A stretch of DNA of 64,000 nucleotides from Leptasterias polaris. Its lineage: Eukaryota; Echinodermata; Asteroidea; Forcipulatida; Asteriidae. Position 1 is the first letter of the stretch. The number at the start of each line of letters is the position of its first letter. Both the position numbers and the translations under genes were made by a program. The stretch spans positions 4,836,001 through 4,900,000 of the forward strand of contig JAZGTN010000047.1 of assembly GCA_037783415.1 (NCBI GenBank). Direction: 5' to 3'. Shown one piece after another: positions 38,501 to 53,500 of the stretch. Below the pieces are notes generated by a model. That model was not told where the DNA came from and made no database searches. It was given only the letters and a program-made list of their open reading frames with translations.

Positions 38501-41500
38501 TTGACAGGTTATTGTGATAACGACAAATAACAGACAACAATTCAAGTTAAAGGTACGGGCATAGATTGGTTTTTGTCACTGTATACAGATTTATAGGCAA
38601 AATTATTTAAAAAGATACAATAAAAGTTATGTGAAATTTTCAGCAGAATAAAGTGATACTTGTTCAGAAAACAGCACACAAAATTTCACAGTACATGTAT
38701 TTTCACAAGACGTTGAATCAATCCACATTTAGTGCATTGACAGCAAATACGAACCGCATCTCTAGAAGATCCTAACAAATTCACTCAAAAGCCAGAGGTT
38801 ATTCTCATTTCAAGACTCTATGTTTTTCTGAAAAAAGGGGAGCCAAAAAGTTACAATAATTTCAGCAGAAATAATTGATGGCATGATGTTTTGACCCTAG
38901 CAGAGTCTTTTTCGAACGCTAAAGAAACACTTGAGCCTTCGAGAAAGACTTTGCTAGGGTCGAAACGTCAGGCCATCAACTAACTTTTGCATTTGTAATA
39001 CCATAGGTTCTTTTGGTTGTTAAGCAGTTTGCAACAGCTAGTTCTACTTTCTTAATAATTTCAGAAGTTACTTTCTGGATAAACAATGGAGGACTAGAAT
39101 GGTTGTGCACTGACACCATAAACCTTCACAGTTCCTTCGTCACTTTAAAGACCAAGGTTGCCCCTTTAAGTAGTGATAAGATGCTGACCCCAACTTGGAA
39201 TTGAACTCAAGGCTGGGTTGGTTTCAGTTTGAGACATGACATACCGACATAGGCGTTTTAACAAGTACACATTCCATGCTGTTTTGAGGAATTCCAACAT
39301 CATCCACACTGTTGGCTCTAACTCTCTATGCTCTAATAATTTCTTAGTTGAACTACGTGCACGTGGAGACTTGCATCTAAGAATTAGAATTTGTGGAGGA
39401 GGGATTGGTCCTACAGGAAGTAATCGGTCCAAGGGGACATTCTGAATTTTCAATGTTTACAAATTTCAATATTTGTTTCGAAATTGTGGGTTGGTGGGTC
39501 ACAGAAATAACTGAAAATTGAAATTCAGTTTCCAATTCAAATAATAGTCAACTTTGTTTCAATAGCTGACCGAGCTCTGTGCCCGATGGCGATGGGTTTT
39601 TCTTGTGTTTCAACTAAAAAAGTTGCCTGCCGGAAGCCAAGAAAAGCCATTGAAAACTCCTGAGCTGGGAGAAACATTTGTCTGAAATATCCGCTTTGTT
39701 TGAGCCCTTTCTTTGTTCTTCAGTGTACAGAGTATACTAGCACCAGCTACTTTAAAAGTATCCTACATGTACATGTACATGTTCAAGTTTTGAGTGAGCG
39801 ACTGGAAATTCCTTCAATTGACTGCTTTTGTGGACTGCCTTCAAGTTCAGACATAAACTCTGGAAGGTCAGACATGCATTTTTTACAGCTGAAAAGGAAA
39901 CAAAACTGTGTACAACGTTGTCGGTTTTCAATGGCACAAACAAAATCAAAAAGAGGGGGGGGGGAGAGAAAGGGAAATCAGGTGATCAGCGTGCCTGGAA
40001 AAAAGGTGGGCTCTTTTCAGTTTAAAATTTCAGTTAATTTCTTGTTGCAATACGAAACATCTAAGTACAATAAAGAATAACAGAACATTGCACCCTCTAT
40101 TGGATAGTAAACACCATTGTTTGTAATGTGCAATGTGTGTACAACAATATTTCAAGTCCTGTTCAAGAGTGTCCTTTTCAGGCATACATATAGAAGCACT
40201 GAAGTCTTGAGAGAAAGACTAGGCTACCAGATGTTCCTCTGTTTATTTTGAGGTTAAAGGCCTCTTTGTGACAACATGACATCATCTTAGATCATCAAAC
40301 CCTCCCTTTTCTAAATAATTACATTATGTCCGCTCTTCCACTCGTGATTCTAGTCTGTGGTTTTTGTGGGTCTGGTAAAAACCCTAACTCCAAGATAGAT
40401 TACACCAGAAGTCTCTTTTCCTTTCACAGAAAAACATAGCATTATCAGGCTTGATATTTTATCTTTGGAAAAAAGTAGGAACATTGTATTGAGTGAAGAG
40501 CTGACATCCGTGTACACATGGTGTAGGCTTTACAGACTTTCAGGCTATTTGATCAACATTTTCCTGATTTTTCCAAGGGCAGAAAAATTGGTGATTAGAA
40601 TAAATGTCTGATATGTGAACATTGAATATACACCAGGCCTGCCAGGCCTGCCAGGCCTGGGGTGCTGGGTATGGGCGGTATGCACTGGAATGTGTCACTG
40701 GAAGTTAGAAATGTAAGGATGCTTTGCAGAAATAGTGAGAGTTCATTCAACATCGTAAAATAATCATATCATAATAGTACCAATTTCTTTTAAAGATTTC
40801 TTTTGATTAGGTATGAATTATGTTTACGATAGAATGTGCATTGTTTGAAAAGCAGGGGATGCTTTAGTTAGCAACCCTTAGCAAAATGTTTGAGGTGTTG
40901 CAGCATTCACAGTAACACCCCCCCCCCCCCCAATAAAACATCAAAGGCTTTAATTATTTTTGTTTCAGTTTTTCGACCACCGAATACCTGTCATGAGTCA
41001 CTTCTGCTTTTTTTTGTTCACACGTTGACGAAGCGTGGGCACAAGAGTCTTTCCAAAGAGATTAATCAAAAGTGAAATTGTCATCGGCCGCGGAACGTAC
41101 TGAATAATCAAGCAGTAAGGGTGAGTCAAGCTTGCCTTGAAAACAAAATGCACAATTACAGCAATCGAATCAAAACATGAACAATTTATGTATGAAATTT
41201 ACGCTATGTAGGCTACATGTAGTAGTGTGCATTGGGGTGTAACGTGTAACAGACACTTTTATGGGAATTTATTTGAAAAGATTCTGTCAACTGCTTTGTA
41301 ATACATGTACATATAACCAAATTGTCAGACAAGAGAGGCTATCGGGGTATTTTGGTCACCCTGTATTGGTTGGTTCTGGTTCCAAGGTCAATACTCAATA
41401 TTGTTTTGAAATGCACTCATTTTCCAATAGATAAAGTCCTTCGGAAAGAAGAAAAACAGCAAGTCTCCAACTTCACATTAAAATGCTGTAAAATGTCATT

Positions 41501-44500
41501 TTTCTTTGATACTTTCAGAGCAAAATTTGAAAAATGATCTCATAAGATATCAACAACAAATGGGTTTGACGAAAAATAATATGAATAAAATAAAAAAATT
41601 ATTAAGAGAACATCTGTTTGGAATTACAACTCACCAAACTGTCCCTCTTTAATTTTCAGGGCTTAATGGGGGGAATCTATGAATGGTCTGATTGTGGCTG
41701 ACATGGGGAAAATAGTTTCATTTTACATGTATCTTGATTGGCTAATAACATGAGTCATGACTGATGATAACCAATCAAAGTTCCTGAGGGATGAATTTGA
41801 GACAATATAACTGTCATGCCCTCAATAAATCAAGGAAATTATAAGGAATCAAATTCACGATTGTTATGACTCATGAAATTACTTCTGTAAATTATTCTTG
41901 TTCGATTCAAAGTAACTTGTTACTGATGATGTCATTTATAACCATGATTTTCTGTGTTTTATAACATTATTTGACATGTACGTAAAACAAGAAAATATTA
42001 ATCTGAAATATTTGTCCGACAGTCGGGTATTTTGAGCCAATTGGCATCATTAGTGCAGAGTGTTGTTTGATGATATTTATAACGGTTGGCATGGTTGGTT
42101 GGATCGTCCTTTCTCTATGGTTGGATAAATGTGTTTACTAAAAACCAGACCAAGGGAACTAATTTACTCCTCGTGAAAACAAAGACATGCTATCCCTTTA
42201 AACATTTCAATAAACAAATCTATGATTTTGATCTCAACAAGCTATGGCAGTTCTTTGTGCAATGATCGTTTCTACACCATTACCCAAACAGAAGCGTATG
42301 TATTAAAACCGTTTCGCTCACAGAGGCGGAAATGGCCCAGTTATTGTTACATAAACAGGATCCTGATCTTCCTGAGAAATTCAACAGCCTTTGATTTTAT
42401 TATTCAGTCTTCAGTTTGGTTAGTGTTATGTTTCATCGTGCATGATCTAAACCTCTGTCAAGCTCTCTCCTATAAGCCAGGACAAAAACTCTGTTCTTGT
42501 ATTGGGAAGAAAGCAAAACGAAGTTAATGGTGGCCTTTGTCAGTGAGACCTGCATGAAATAGGAGGGAAAAGCTTCATCATTTTTCAGATTTTTTTTCCT
42601 GCATTTTGCATTCTGCATTTTGGATCTTTCCAATAAAGGTTTGTGACTGTATAAACCAAATATTTGAACCAAGAGGTGTTTCAGAACTACATGTATGTAT
42701 TACAGCATGGCTATAAATCTTACAACTGAAAAAAAACCCACCCAAAACTACAAAGAAGTTTTTGTAGCTTTCATCAATGTGAAACCTGAACAGAATTTTT
42801 GAAAATTATTTTAACAGTTATTTTTATTTTTTTATTGAATTGCGAATTTTCTCAACACTTCCGGCTGTATTACCATAGTCAAATCCTTCACCTTGGTTTA
42901 CAATTCTTTTCTCGGCTGACATTAAGAAGGATTTTAGGATATTTTTGACATGCCTCGCACCTGATTATCTTACCAGTCTAAATTTATCAAGAGAGCAAAT
43001 GTTAACAGATCAGTGCAATGTGATCCATGTACTGTATTTATCACTGATCAAGTGAGATGGAAATGACCTGGTACCGAAAAGATTCAAGGGAACTTTGGGC
43101 AGAGGTGAAAAAAGAAAAAAAAATTAGAAAGGGATGTGGGAAACAAATGCAGCTTGGTATGGCAAGTTGGTAAAGGTCATAAAATGGAAATTAATACATG
43201 TAAAAAACAACAACAATACAGTACATACATGTATGTATGTATTGTTGTTGTTTTTTATCTCAAAATTTACAAGGTTTACCGTTGGTTTATCAGTAAATAA
43301 TCCTGACAAATATTTAATTTGTGTTAATTGCCCGGCCGGGTGATATATTTAAGCCCGTTTAAGGAGATATTAAACCACACCAAGTGTCTGTTTTCTTGGA
43401 ACAGAAAATGTGTCCTTAAATATTTGTTAGAAAAATTGTCACAGGTTTTATTGTTTACATCCAGACAGCATGAATATAGGCTACACTGTTGGGGGCAAAA
43501 GTCATTGCTGATGAAAAGGTCTGAAACTAGGATCAATATTTTAAGAGGGATGCTGAAATATCTTTTGATAACCCCTGGAGTTATATACTCCAAGAAGCCT
43601 CTGGGATCAATATCCTCAGTGCTAGAGAAGTAGATCAAAGAGCAAGATTTCATTCAATTCAAGAAAATAAAAGCTATTTGCTTTCCCCTGACACACACAA
43701 AAGTCTGAACACAGATTAATGTCTAGAATCTCCCATCCCTGCACTGTAGGTACTATATATCCTTCCCTAAAGCAAAAAGCATTTAACTGGTCTTTTCAAA
43801 ATATTTAAAAACAGAATGCAGTTTAAGTTATCATTTGTTTTAATTCAAGGGTATTGGTTCTATATTTGATTTCTGTTTCTGAATCTTGGTGTTGAGAGGA
43901 GGAAAATAAAATAATAACTCAAAAACAGTTGACCTGAGTCTAGTTTTTCTTGGTGATGTGCATGTAGAACATTTGACGTCCCAACAATATGTTTAAATTT
44001 TCCCATTCTGTTCTTTAAGATGTATTTAGACTGGTATGCTGAGCACTGCTGTCTACCACAACCATAAATGGTTAGGCCTCATTGATTGAATTGCTTGTCT
44101 GACTTTGGTCGGCCAGGTCGGTCGGTTGTCGAGAATTGTCATCCTTAGAAAGGGTGGGTACCAACTGGGGCAGAATTTAAAGAGACAGTTCAACCTTGAG
44201 TCATGAATTCTATAAAGGGAAGGCAAATTTTTTTTTTACGGAAGAGTAACTTTAATGCCCAACCTCTAGGTTCCAATAAACGCGCCTTACAAACACCCCT
44301 GTTAAAATGTCATAAAACTAGGGGGGTCATGTTTTTAGTGATAATACCAAAAAACAGTTCACAATCAAGCTTATTTTGATTGTGGCAACTGAAACAAGCA
44401 CCAGTGATCTAAAGGCCTTCAAACTTTATTTCCTCGACTTCGACAGTATTTCAGGCAGAAGTATTTCTTTAGGGATTGGCTTTGAATCTTAACAACATAA

Positions 44501-47500
44501 GAGAGTTTAAGTTCATTGTGATGTTTATTGAAAACAACAGGATGGGAATAGATTTAACACAACTTTCTCTCCCAATAAAGAAACAATGAAGTCCTTTCTT
44601 TTGAAATGAAAACCTCTTAAATTTTACAGCGTCATAAATTTGAAAGAGTAAGTAAAATAGTTTTCAATGTAAACTGTCTACACTGGTCCTGGTAGAATGA
44701 CAAGTAAAAGTAAACATTGCTCCAGTTCCTGGTGTCTTGGAGGGAATTTACGACTCTGTTTTTCGACCACATTTCACAAGATGTAAGTTGCAAGGCTCAG
44801 AGGTGGGTAAATGAAGAATATTGTACAGGTTTCACTTGTATTAAAGGTATCAGACAGGATTGGTAGAGCTGACAAAATAGTCACATACAGTGTTCATGTT
44901 TTGTGTTATCAACAGTATACATGAAATAACAAAAGGAGTGGTCATCCCTTAGTGAAAACAACAACAAAACCAGTTCATGTTTTGTAATTATTTAATTATT
45001 TAATGGATTTTGCGTTGCTCAAGTCAGGCTTATTTTGATCCTGGCAAGTGAAATAAGCAACTGGCAAGTTTGGCGTTCTTCAAATGCTACCTCATTGACC
45101 TTCAAAGATTTCAGATGGAAATTCTTCTCTGCAGGATTGGTACTGGTATGAAATTGACAATCAGTGAGCTTTCAGATTGCCGCTTCTCATGGACCTCTCT
45201 CTCCATGCCCCTCCCCTGCCCCACCCCCTAATAACTACCAACCCCGTACTTTGTCTTTAAAGGGTTAAACAATAAAAGTTAGTGTTTTTATACCTCTGGA
45301 GTTTTAGGCTGAGATTTCCCGTGGCATTCTTGATGTGGCTTTGAGCGTCCAGATGCGTCAGTTTGTCCGTCTCTATGCCGTTGATTGAAAGAACGCAATC
45401 GTTGGGAAGGATACTGCAGTTGGCTGCCTTACCACCAGGGGTCACCTATGAGAGGTCAAAGGGCAGATGGTATAAAATTAATATTAAATGAATGGAAACT
45501 TAAGCTGCCTTTACCCATGGTGCATTTCAGCGACTCTTATGTCTTGATCATTGTTGAGTGTTTTTCGTGAGTACGGTTAGCAGGCAGGCCTGTTGCTTCA
45601 TTTTTAAAAGGACAAGGGCACCAAGGCGTTTTCTACTTGTAAAGGGCACCTCTATGAGGAAATTGTGAATTCATATTCAAACATTCAAGGGGAATCAAGG
45701 CAATGACCAGGTTATTAAAACAAAATATGTTTCTGGAAAAAAAAGATTTTATTATGTGTGTGTTTTTTTTACAGACACTTTTACGAGAAAAAACATTGTG
45801 TCAAAAACTTAATACCAGCCATGTCCGGGTGTATGGAGATGATTGTACAGAAATGAATGGTCTCTTAATTAAGAGTTAATGTAAATAACTTTTGTGAAGA
45901 GTTTCCTGTTGACATCTGTACTAGTTTGAGTGTTGTCATGACGTACCTGTCTGTAGCTGTACCATAAGGTACACTTCATGTACATGCCTGTTTTGATGTA
46001 AACAAACTGACTCAGACTGCAATCAATGAAGCGCTACAAAGCTCATCAAAGGTTACTTCTACTCCCACTACACTTCCTTTATTTTGTTGTCTTATCATCT
46101 TGCAACCTAAAGTTACAGAACACCCTGGTCAAATTACTCAATGATTCCCCACAGGTACCCCCTTCTTCTTGGTACAGTACAAATTTAAAGTACCCAAATG
46201 CCACTCCCTTTACAAAAAAAAGACCCAGATCAAAGCATTGTTGAACCCAAAGACCCCCCTAGGCACTGGAAAACAGCCTGACAATACTGCATAGAGCAGG
46301 GATCATGCAGAGAAACTGAAAGGGCTAGCTCATGGTTCAACTGAAAAGGTTATCCCTCAAAACTGGAAGCCTTTGAGGGGAACAAGGGCCAGGACAAGAG
46401 GCCCTGTGTGTGCCTTGCCAAAGGGAGTTGGAGATTTGCATTTCTAGAGATAGCACACACTTATCTAGAGGTGGTTTTACTTTATTTCTTTCTTAGAAGG
46501 AAAATGCTCTGCATGCAGTAGTATCAGACTTCATCTAAACCACAAGAAGAAAAAACCAACCCAAAACAAGTCTGGAATAGCAAACCTACTTCCGTGAAAC
46601 TTTCTAAGCCAGCATGCATTCTTCTTAGTGAATACCGTAATGGATGCTCTTTGTGGCCTGAAAAGGAAAATGGCACCAAGGCGTTTTGTCCCTTGTAGAG
46701 GGCACCTCTTAGAGGAAATTATAATTCAGACCTAGAATTTCATTTATGAAAGAGCAAGGCCATGTTCACATTTCAAAGGGCACTACCATTGGAAAATGTT
46801 ACGGTCTATGGGAAACTAGATTCACATTTGAATTGCTATTAACCCTTGCAAAGTCCTGGGCAATAGCTACCCCTTGCTTGGGAGTAGGGTTTACAAGAGA
46901 TAACTGAACAAGTTTGAAATGAACATGGGGTTAAAACTCTGCAGGTATTTCCTGGGATTTTACTTCCTGGGAAACTGGCAGGGTAGAGTGATAAAGGGCT
47001 TTCCACAAACACAGGCTTAATAAAAAAAGGCCCCCTTCACCTCCAACCTTTAAACACAATTAATCCAGAGATAATAATGTTGTCCTAACTGGCAAAGCCA
47101 ATCCAATCAGTAACACTTCCTAATGTGTGTAATGGATTTATGACCCAGTTGTTATCTCCATCAATATAAGTATAACTACAAATTTCATGGCAAACATGTG
47201 TACACAACAGATCAGAACCTGGTGTTGATTGTGAAGTGCATACAGACTTTGGGAAGTAAATTGAAGTTGGTGTATGAATTAATTTTGAAGGTCTGAGACA
47301 GTTATATAACCACGCGTTAATTTGCAACAATTTGTGATGAATCATCCAATAACAAACAGACAGTGTATTGTGAGGAAAGTCAATTTACACAAGTAGACCA
47401 TGTCACTTTGAGCCTTACTAGGGGCTTTTTATTCCAAAACATTGGGCTTGGGTTCAAGCTCTGACTTAAGTTATGTTATAAATTTTGGAGCAGTGTACAT

Positions 47501-50500
47501 TTTGTACGGTGTTTTCAACATCAAATGAAGCTTGGAGACGGAGCCTAAGCCCAGCGTTGGAAAAAGCCCAAGGCATTTCCTAAGTTCCTATCCTATAAAC
47601 AAGATGCCATTGGAATACAAAGTCTTATACAGCACTACATAACAGTTTATAAGCCGCGGATTTGCACCGTTACGTCATACAGTATGCACCGGAAGGTTAG
47701 CATGCCTTTTCGTGTGCTTACCGAATAGCAGCGCTATGAAAAAGAAACTTGCACAGTAAGCACAAAATCAGCTGTTTAGCAGCTCTATGAAATTGGGCCC
47801 ACTACTCAGAACCTACACTCACTGCACAGCCACTACTCAGAACCTACACTCACTGCACAGCCACTACTCAGAACCTACACTCACTGCACAGCCACTACTC
47901 AGAACCTACACTCACTGCACAGCCACTACTCAGAACCTACACTCACTGCACAGCCACTACTCAGAACCTACACTCACTGCACAGCCACTACTCAGAACCT
48001 ACACTCACTGCACAGCCACTACTCAGAACCTACACTCACTGCACAGCCACTACTCAGAACCTACACTCACTGCACAGCCACTACTCAGAACCTACACTCA
48101 CTGCACAGCCACTACTCAGAACCTACACTCACTGCACAGCCACTACTCAGAACCTACACTCACTGCACAGCCACTACTCAGAACCTACACTCACTGCACA
48201 GCCACTACTCAGAACCTACACTCACTGCACAGCCACTACTCAGAACCTACACTCACTGCACAGCCACTACTCAGAACCTACACTCACTGCACAGCCACTA
48301 CTCAGAACCTACACTCACTGCACAGCCAAGACACGCCATGTAGATGTATGTTTGCTACCGTTATCATTGTACATTGTATAATCTCAGTTTTTGTTTAAAT
48401 CTTGGTATTAAACTTACATTGTATAGTGCATACCCTGCATTAGAACATTGGTTCTCTTCACTTTACATTAGGGGGGGGGGGGGGGGGGTCCTACTGTTCC
48501 AGTAGCTATATCAGAAACGCCACAGCTTTTGGCCACAGCTTTTGACCAACGCGATTGACCGCTTGGCAACGCCAAGTCAGGATGTAATTCATAGGCTGTA
48601 AGTTTATTATTATGATTGTACATCGTACAATCATACTATATCTAAGTTTTTGTTAATCTGTATGTATTAGTGCATACCACACATTAGAACATTGGTCCTC
48701 TTCACTACTGTTCCAGTAGTTACATGTATAGGCCTATCATAAGTAAAGGGATGTAATAGGATATTATAGAAGGCTTAATGACTGATAAAATTCCTCATGT
48801 TATAATCAAATTAGATTGCCAGAGATTGTACTGAATGAATGCACAGTGAAATGAACAAAGTAACAACAGCTGTGAGAAATATTATCAACTTCAGGCATTG
48901 GTGCTGTACAGTAGTCAATGTGTGTTTTCTGTTTGCTATGATTTTATCAATTGAATTTTTTATACAATATTTAAGCAAGTTTGAGCTGCCACAAGTATTC
49001 TGAAAAATCGTGGAAGTTAAAAAAAGAAAGAAAAAAAAAGGGGATCTTCCATCTATTGAGCCACCTAGAACTGTGCATTAGCCTACTACCAGGACAAAAA
49101 AAAATCAAAAAAACTAAACTAAACAATACTCTATTGTCCGAATAGTTTGACAGCCCATTGTCTACATACCTGGTCCAAGGACCATGGACCCTAAACAATA
49201 ATCATTATCATTATTTATATGACCTCATTATTGTACAATGTAATATCTCAATTTTGAACAGCTAAAAATAACAAGCTAGTGTCTGAAGTGGATATTTTTG
49301 TTAAAATGCTATCTATTGAATCTATCTGTTTAGACATTTTGTGATGACTTAAACTGATTTCCTAATCCTTTAACTGTTATAAGAGCTCAAATTTAGCTGT
49401 GAGCTGTAGTGAGTAGGCGTTCACCACTTAATTATTATTAGAAAACTACACCATCAACACTGGCAGAGCATCCTGTAATTGCTTGTACAACTACAAGGCA
49501 GGCTTAAAATGTCATCTTGGAGAGAGCAAGGCTATTTTCATTATGTAAAGTCTAGGGGGAAACGTTTGGAGGGGCACCAAGGCCAAGACCAGGGCCACAG
49601 AGACAATGGCCTCCTTGGAACTTCAGGCCCAATATGGCATCATGTTTGAATTCTACAACCCTCTCTCAAACACCTGAAAACAAGTCGACATTCACTCCAA
49701 TTTCAAGGACCAGGGCTAGTTTTGTGTTGAAAAGCATCTCTATTTAGTATGAAATATTTATGGACTAGAGAGAAAAAGTTGTTGGACTGATGAAAGGACA
49801 AGCTACATGTAACTGGTCTCGCTGGCTAGTCACTCAAAAGGGAAAACCCTGACACTGTATCTGATTCTGAAACTAAATCTGTTGATAAAGCGTGTTTATT
49901 AATAATTGACAGCCTAAGTGTTTATCCTATTCTGATAAAAAGGCACAGAATTACATGCAGGCCACCAAGGCCATGGCCTCCCTTGCCCTTGGTTCCTCCT
50001 TCTGAAGTTTTCCATTGACTTAAAGATTTCCAGTGAAAGTGCCCTTTGCAAAATTAAAATAGCCTTGCCCTCTTATAAGATGAAACTCCAGACCCATTCT
50101 ACTCCTTTTTGGAGGGGCAGTAGGGCTTGTTTTGAAAAGGTCGCCCATACTCATGGCGCCCACCTATTCCATTCCAGACCCTGGAAAAATAATATTGACC
50201 CTCGATTTTAATCTATTTAAAAGTCAACAATTATCCACAAGTTAATATTTATCCCCACACACAAGGAAAGGCACTTTTTATGTTGATGCAAATGCAACGC
50301 CTGGTAACGAAATTAAATACTTCATTTCAACGGGGTCACAGCTTGTGTTCATTCTATTTTTTTAATATCGACAACAATGGTTGACTAAATTGCAATATTG
50401 CGCCGTACAACAGCTGCTGGCACTGAGCCCCGACTAGGTGACTAGGTGATGGGTAAAATAAAAATGACACATATTTAATGTGGATTTTATCACAACATGT

Positions 50501-53500
50501 GAAGCATACATTTCATAGATTTTTTACACAAAGGGTCTGTATTTGAAACTGAAAGTTTATGTTGGAATGAAAAATGGTCAAGTTGAATCAAACTGCCTGG
50601 CAGTAAATACTTGGTTCTTGTAAGGGTAAGCCATTTTCTTAGTAAGGGGCACCTACATGAGGGTAATTGAAAATTCTACTGGAACATTTCCAGGGGCACC
50701 AAGGCAATAGAGGCAATAGAGGCAATAAGGCTTTTTTGCTACTGTACAAACATAGACAGTTACAATGTATACCCAAATATAATAGAGTTATAATTGTGCC
50801 CTGCCATATCTCACAAGTAACACAATGCCTTATTTTCTCCGCCATCAACTTTTTAAAACCACTTTCTTTAAAAGTAGGTAGGTTCATACTGCGTGATAAA
50901 CCCGCAAAGAAATTGTGTAATTTTTATCCAAAAGCATACTTGTTCAAAAGATGGTAATGATAATTTAAGCATACTGCAAAATTATTTCGTCTGAAGTGCC
51001 TGCCGTTGATGAGATATAATTGCCATATAAATTTATATTCTGGATTTAACATCCTGTGTACATGTATATGTTAAGTGTATACAAGCCTACAGTAGTTAAC
51101 AGTTCAAGGACTGAGCTGTAACATTGCTAAAAAACCTCCCCTTTTAGTAAATGGTGCGCTGCATGGTGAAGTGTACCAGTAGAAAGTATTATTTTATACT
51201 TGGGCAGAATGGATCAATATTTTGTGTTTATTTTGAGTCGAGGTCATAAGGAGTTCAAGAGCTTTTAAATGTGACAGATGCAGGAAAAGCACATGAGATT
51301 TTACCCACAGACTGTACTGTACGTAGCTGTACTGTAACTATTTCAGAGTTTGACCTTAGCTAATGCCTACTCACCAATGTGTGAAAACAGGTACATGTAC
51401 ATGTAGATGAGTCAAAACACTTCCATTTGTAGTCGGCCAAAGTGTTTATTATTTTCATGAAGGGGGAGGGGGAGGCCAGGGGTTACCACTGTATGAATAC
51501 GTAGACTGCAGTGATAATCAATGCAAATTTCTTTTTAAGGCAAAGTAAACCTTTTGGTTTTTTGCACCGTTCATACAATAACACTAACCTGGGAAAATAC
51601 TTAAAGGTGGAAGCGTTTTTGAGGTATTGCTGAAAATCTGGCGCAGTTAGGGGCCTATTATGTCCAATCTGAGAAGTGTTTTATGCTAAGATCGAAGAAG
51701 GGAATTGTTGCTAAAAATGTTATCAACAGCTGCAGTGATCCTTACTAAGTGAGTTTTTGTAGTCATTAATTTTTCGAAGGTCTTCCCTCCCTTTTAGAGG
51801 ATTTTGGGGTTAAAAAGGTCTAACCTCTCATTAAGTCCTTAACATTTTTTAATATTTGGATGGTCCCTTTTGTTTATTTCACAAATTACAGTTAACATCT
51901 GTTGAGTCACTTATGATGTTCATCTTACAGTGAGTGTACTAAAGCATCCAGCTTGGCTCTGTGGTCATCAGACATTCACTGACATTCTTCTGTTATGTTA
52001 GACAAGACTTATTCATTCTGTTACACTCCAGAGTCTGAGTCACCAAATCAGCCGGAAATAATTCAGGCTCATAATTAACATAACAATTGAAAGGAATGTT
52101 AGTTGGGACATGGAAAGCACTTTCTGGAAATGAAGCAGTTTTTAAAACTAACAAGCATGAAAAATTACAAAAAATATACACATTTTGTGATTACATAATT
52201 CTTTCCACCATGTATTAAGTGATACATATGTCCACTTTCAAACTTCTGTTCAAAAAACGTTCAATCCACTTTCTGGGAAGTACGAAAGCAGAAAAGTGAA
52301 ATGGTACGATCGGCTTTTCAGGAGGTTGTTGGAAACCAGTAAAAGTAGATGTCCGCTTTTGTGCCACTGTGTGACAAAACGTCCAATCTGCTTTCTGGCT
52401 AGCAGAAAAGTTTATCTAGAACGTCCAACCTGCTTTTCTGCTTCTAGGAAACCCAAAATACAAATGTCCACTTTTCGACCGTAAGTGTAGGCGAATAATC
52501 GAAACTGAAAAGTGAGTAAGTAGAAAAATGGAAACTACGAAAATGTTCAATCTACTTTTCGGGGAGACAAAAAGCAGAAAAGTAGAAAAATGCTCCAGAA
52601 AAAAACGTTCAATCCGTTTTTCATAATTAGAAAGCTGGAAAAGCAGATATCCACTTTTCGACCTCCATACTGAAAAGTATATACATGGTTTGCAGTTGCT
52701 GGTCTCTTTTGACGAGTATCTGAAAATTGGAATTGATATTTTGATGTTCACTTTTCAATAGGGCCCACTTTTGGCTATAATGACTACAATGTCTATCTTG
52801 GCTGGAGCATTGGACTGACAGTCGGTATCATTGTCGGGTGTATCGTCGGGGTAATCCTCCTGTCTATTTGCTGCGGTTGCCTGTGTTTAAAGGTAAGGGT
52901 ACTTGCACCAAAGCTGGGTTTACACTTGATGTTTTGTAGTGACTGGCCAGCAGGACCAGTCAGCTTGTCATTTCACCAGTCCATCAGCTTATCAACTAGT
53001 CCATATTTCAAGAAATAAGGACGCTTTTTAATACTGAACTAGCCAGCCAGACCACATGGAGAAAACTTTGATTGATGTTTTAGCTGGCATTATTTTGGCC
53101 AGCGGACCACTGTTAAGGGAGAATGGTGCAAGAACTGCGTACAGTTATAATGGACTGGTATAAAAACTAAAAAGGAAGAGGTTTTTAAAGTAATGCTTTT
53201 GGTTTTGTTTTAAACTTTTCAAATGTAGGTCTAAGTTAGAGAATCCTTCCTCCATTTTTCAATTCAATTTTTTTTTTTTACTGTCCTGGGTTTTCATACT
53301 CATAGATTTGAAAGACTCACATGCACAGAAAGAAGTTAATTTCTCTATGGGGGTCTTTTATTAATGTAAGTTGTACAGGTAGTAGGACTAGGAGGAGTGG
53401 CACAATTGTTTAATTAATAATTACAACCAAAGCTTCACAACATGAACATCTGTGTAAATTACTGTAAAAAGATATCACTGATAATTTAGGGACATGCATT

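Larger units (their letters stand above)
38275..45293 (-). other. Zasp intron 2
   Basis: 7 kb with no convincing exon. Contents: palindromic element (38884-39060), a 200-bp stretch open on both strands (39240-39445) that looks like an old element fragment, a triple GCCAGGCCT repeat (40638-40665), a dispersed repeat copy (41405-41570) and a near-perfect hairpin (43201-43257). The rest is AT-rich and I see nothing else in it. Confidence 0.55.

Noticed and set aside
39236..39453. Open frames on both strands (69 and 95 codons)
   Set aside because: No splice sites of suitable phase and no motif; probably a fragment of a dispersed element.
47787..48398. 203-residue plus-strand open frame of repeated [12 protein letters not shown] units
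   Set aside because: It is the 31-bp array read through three phases (93-bp cycle); the frame exists because the unit lacks stops.
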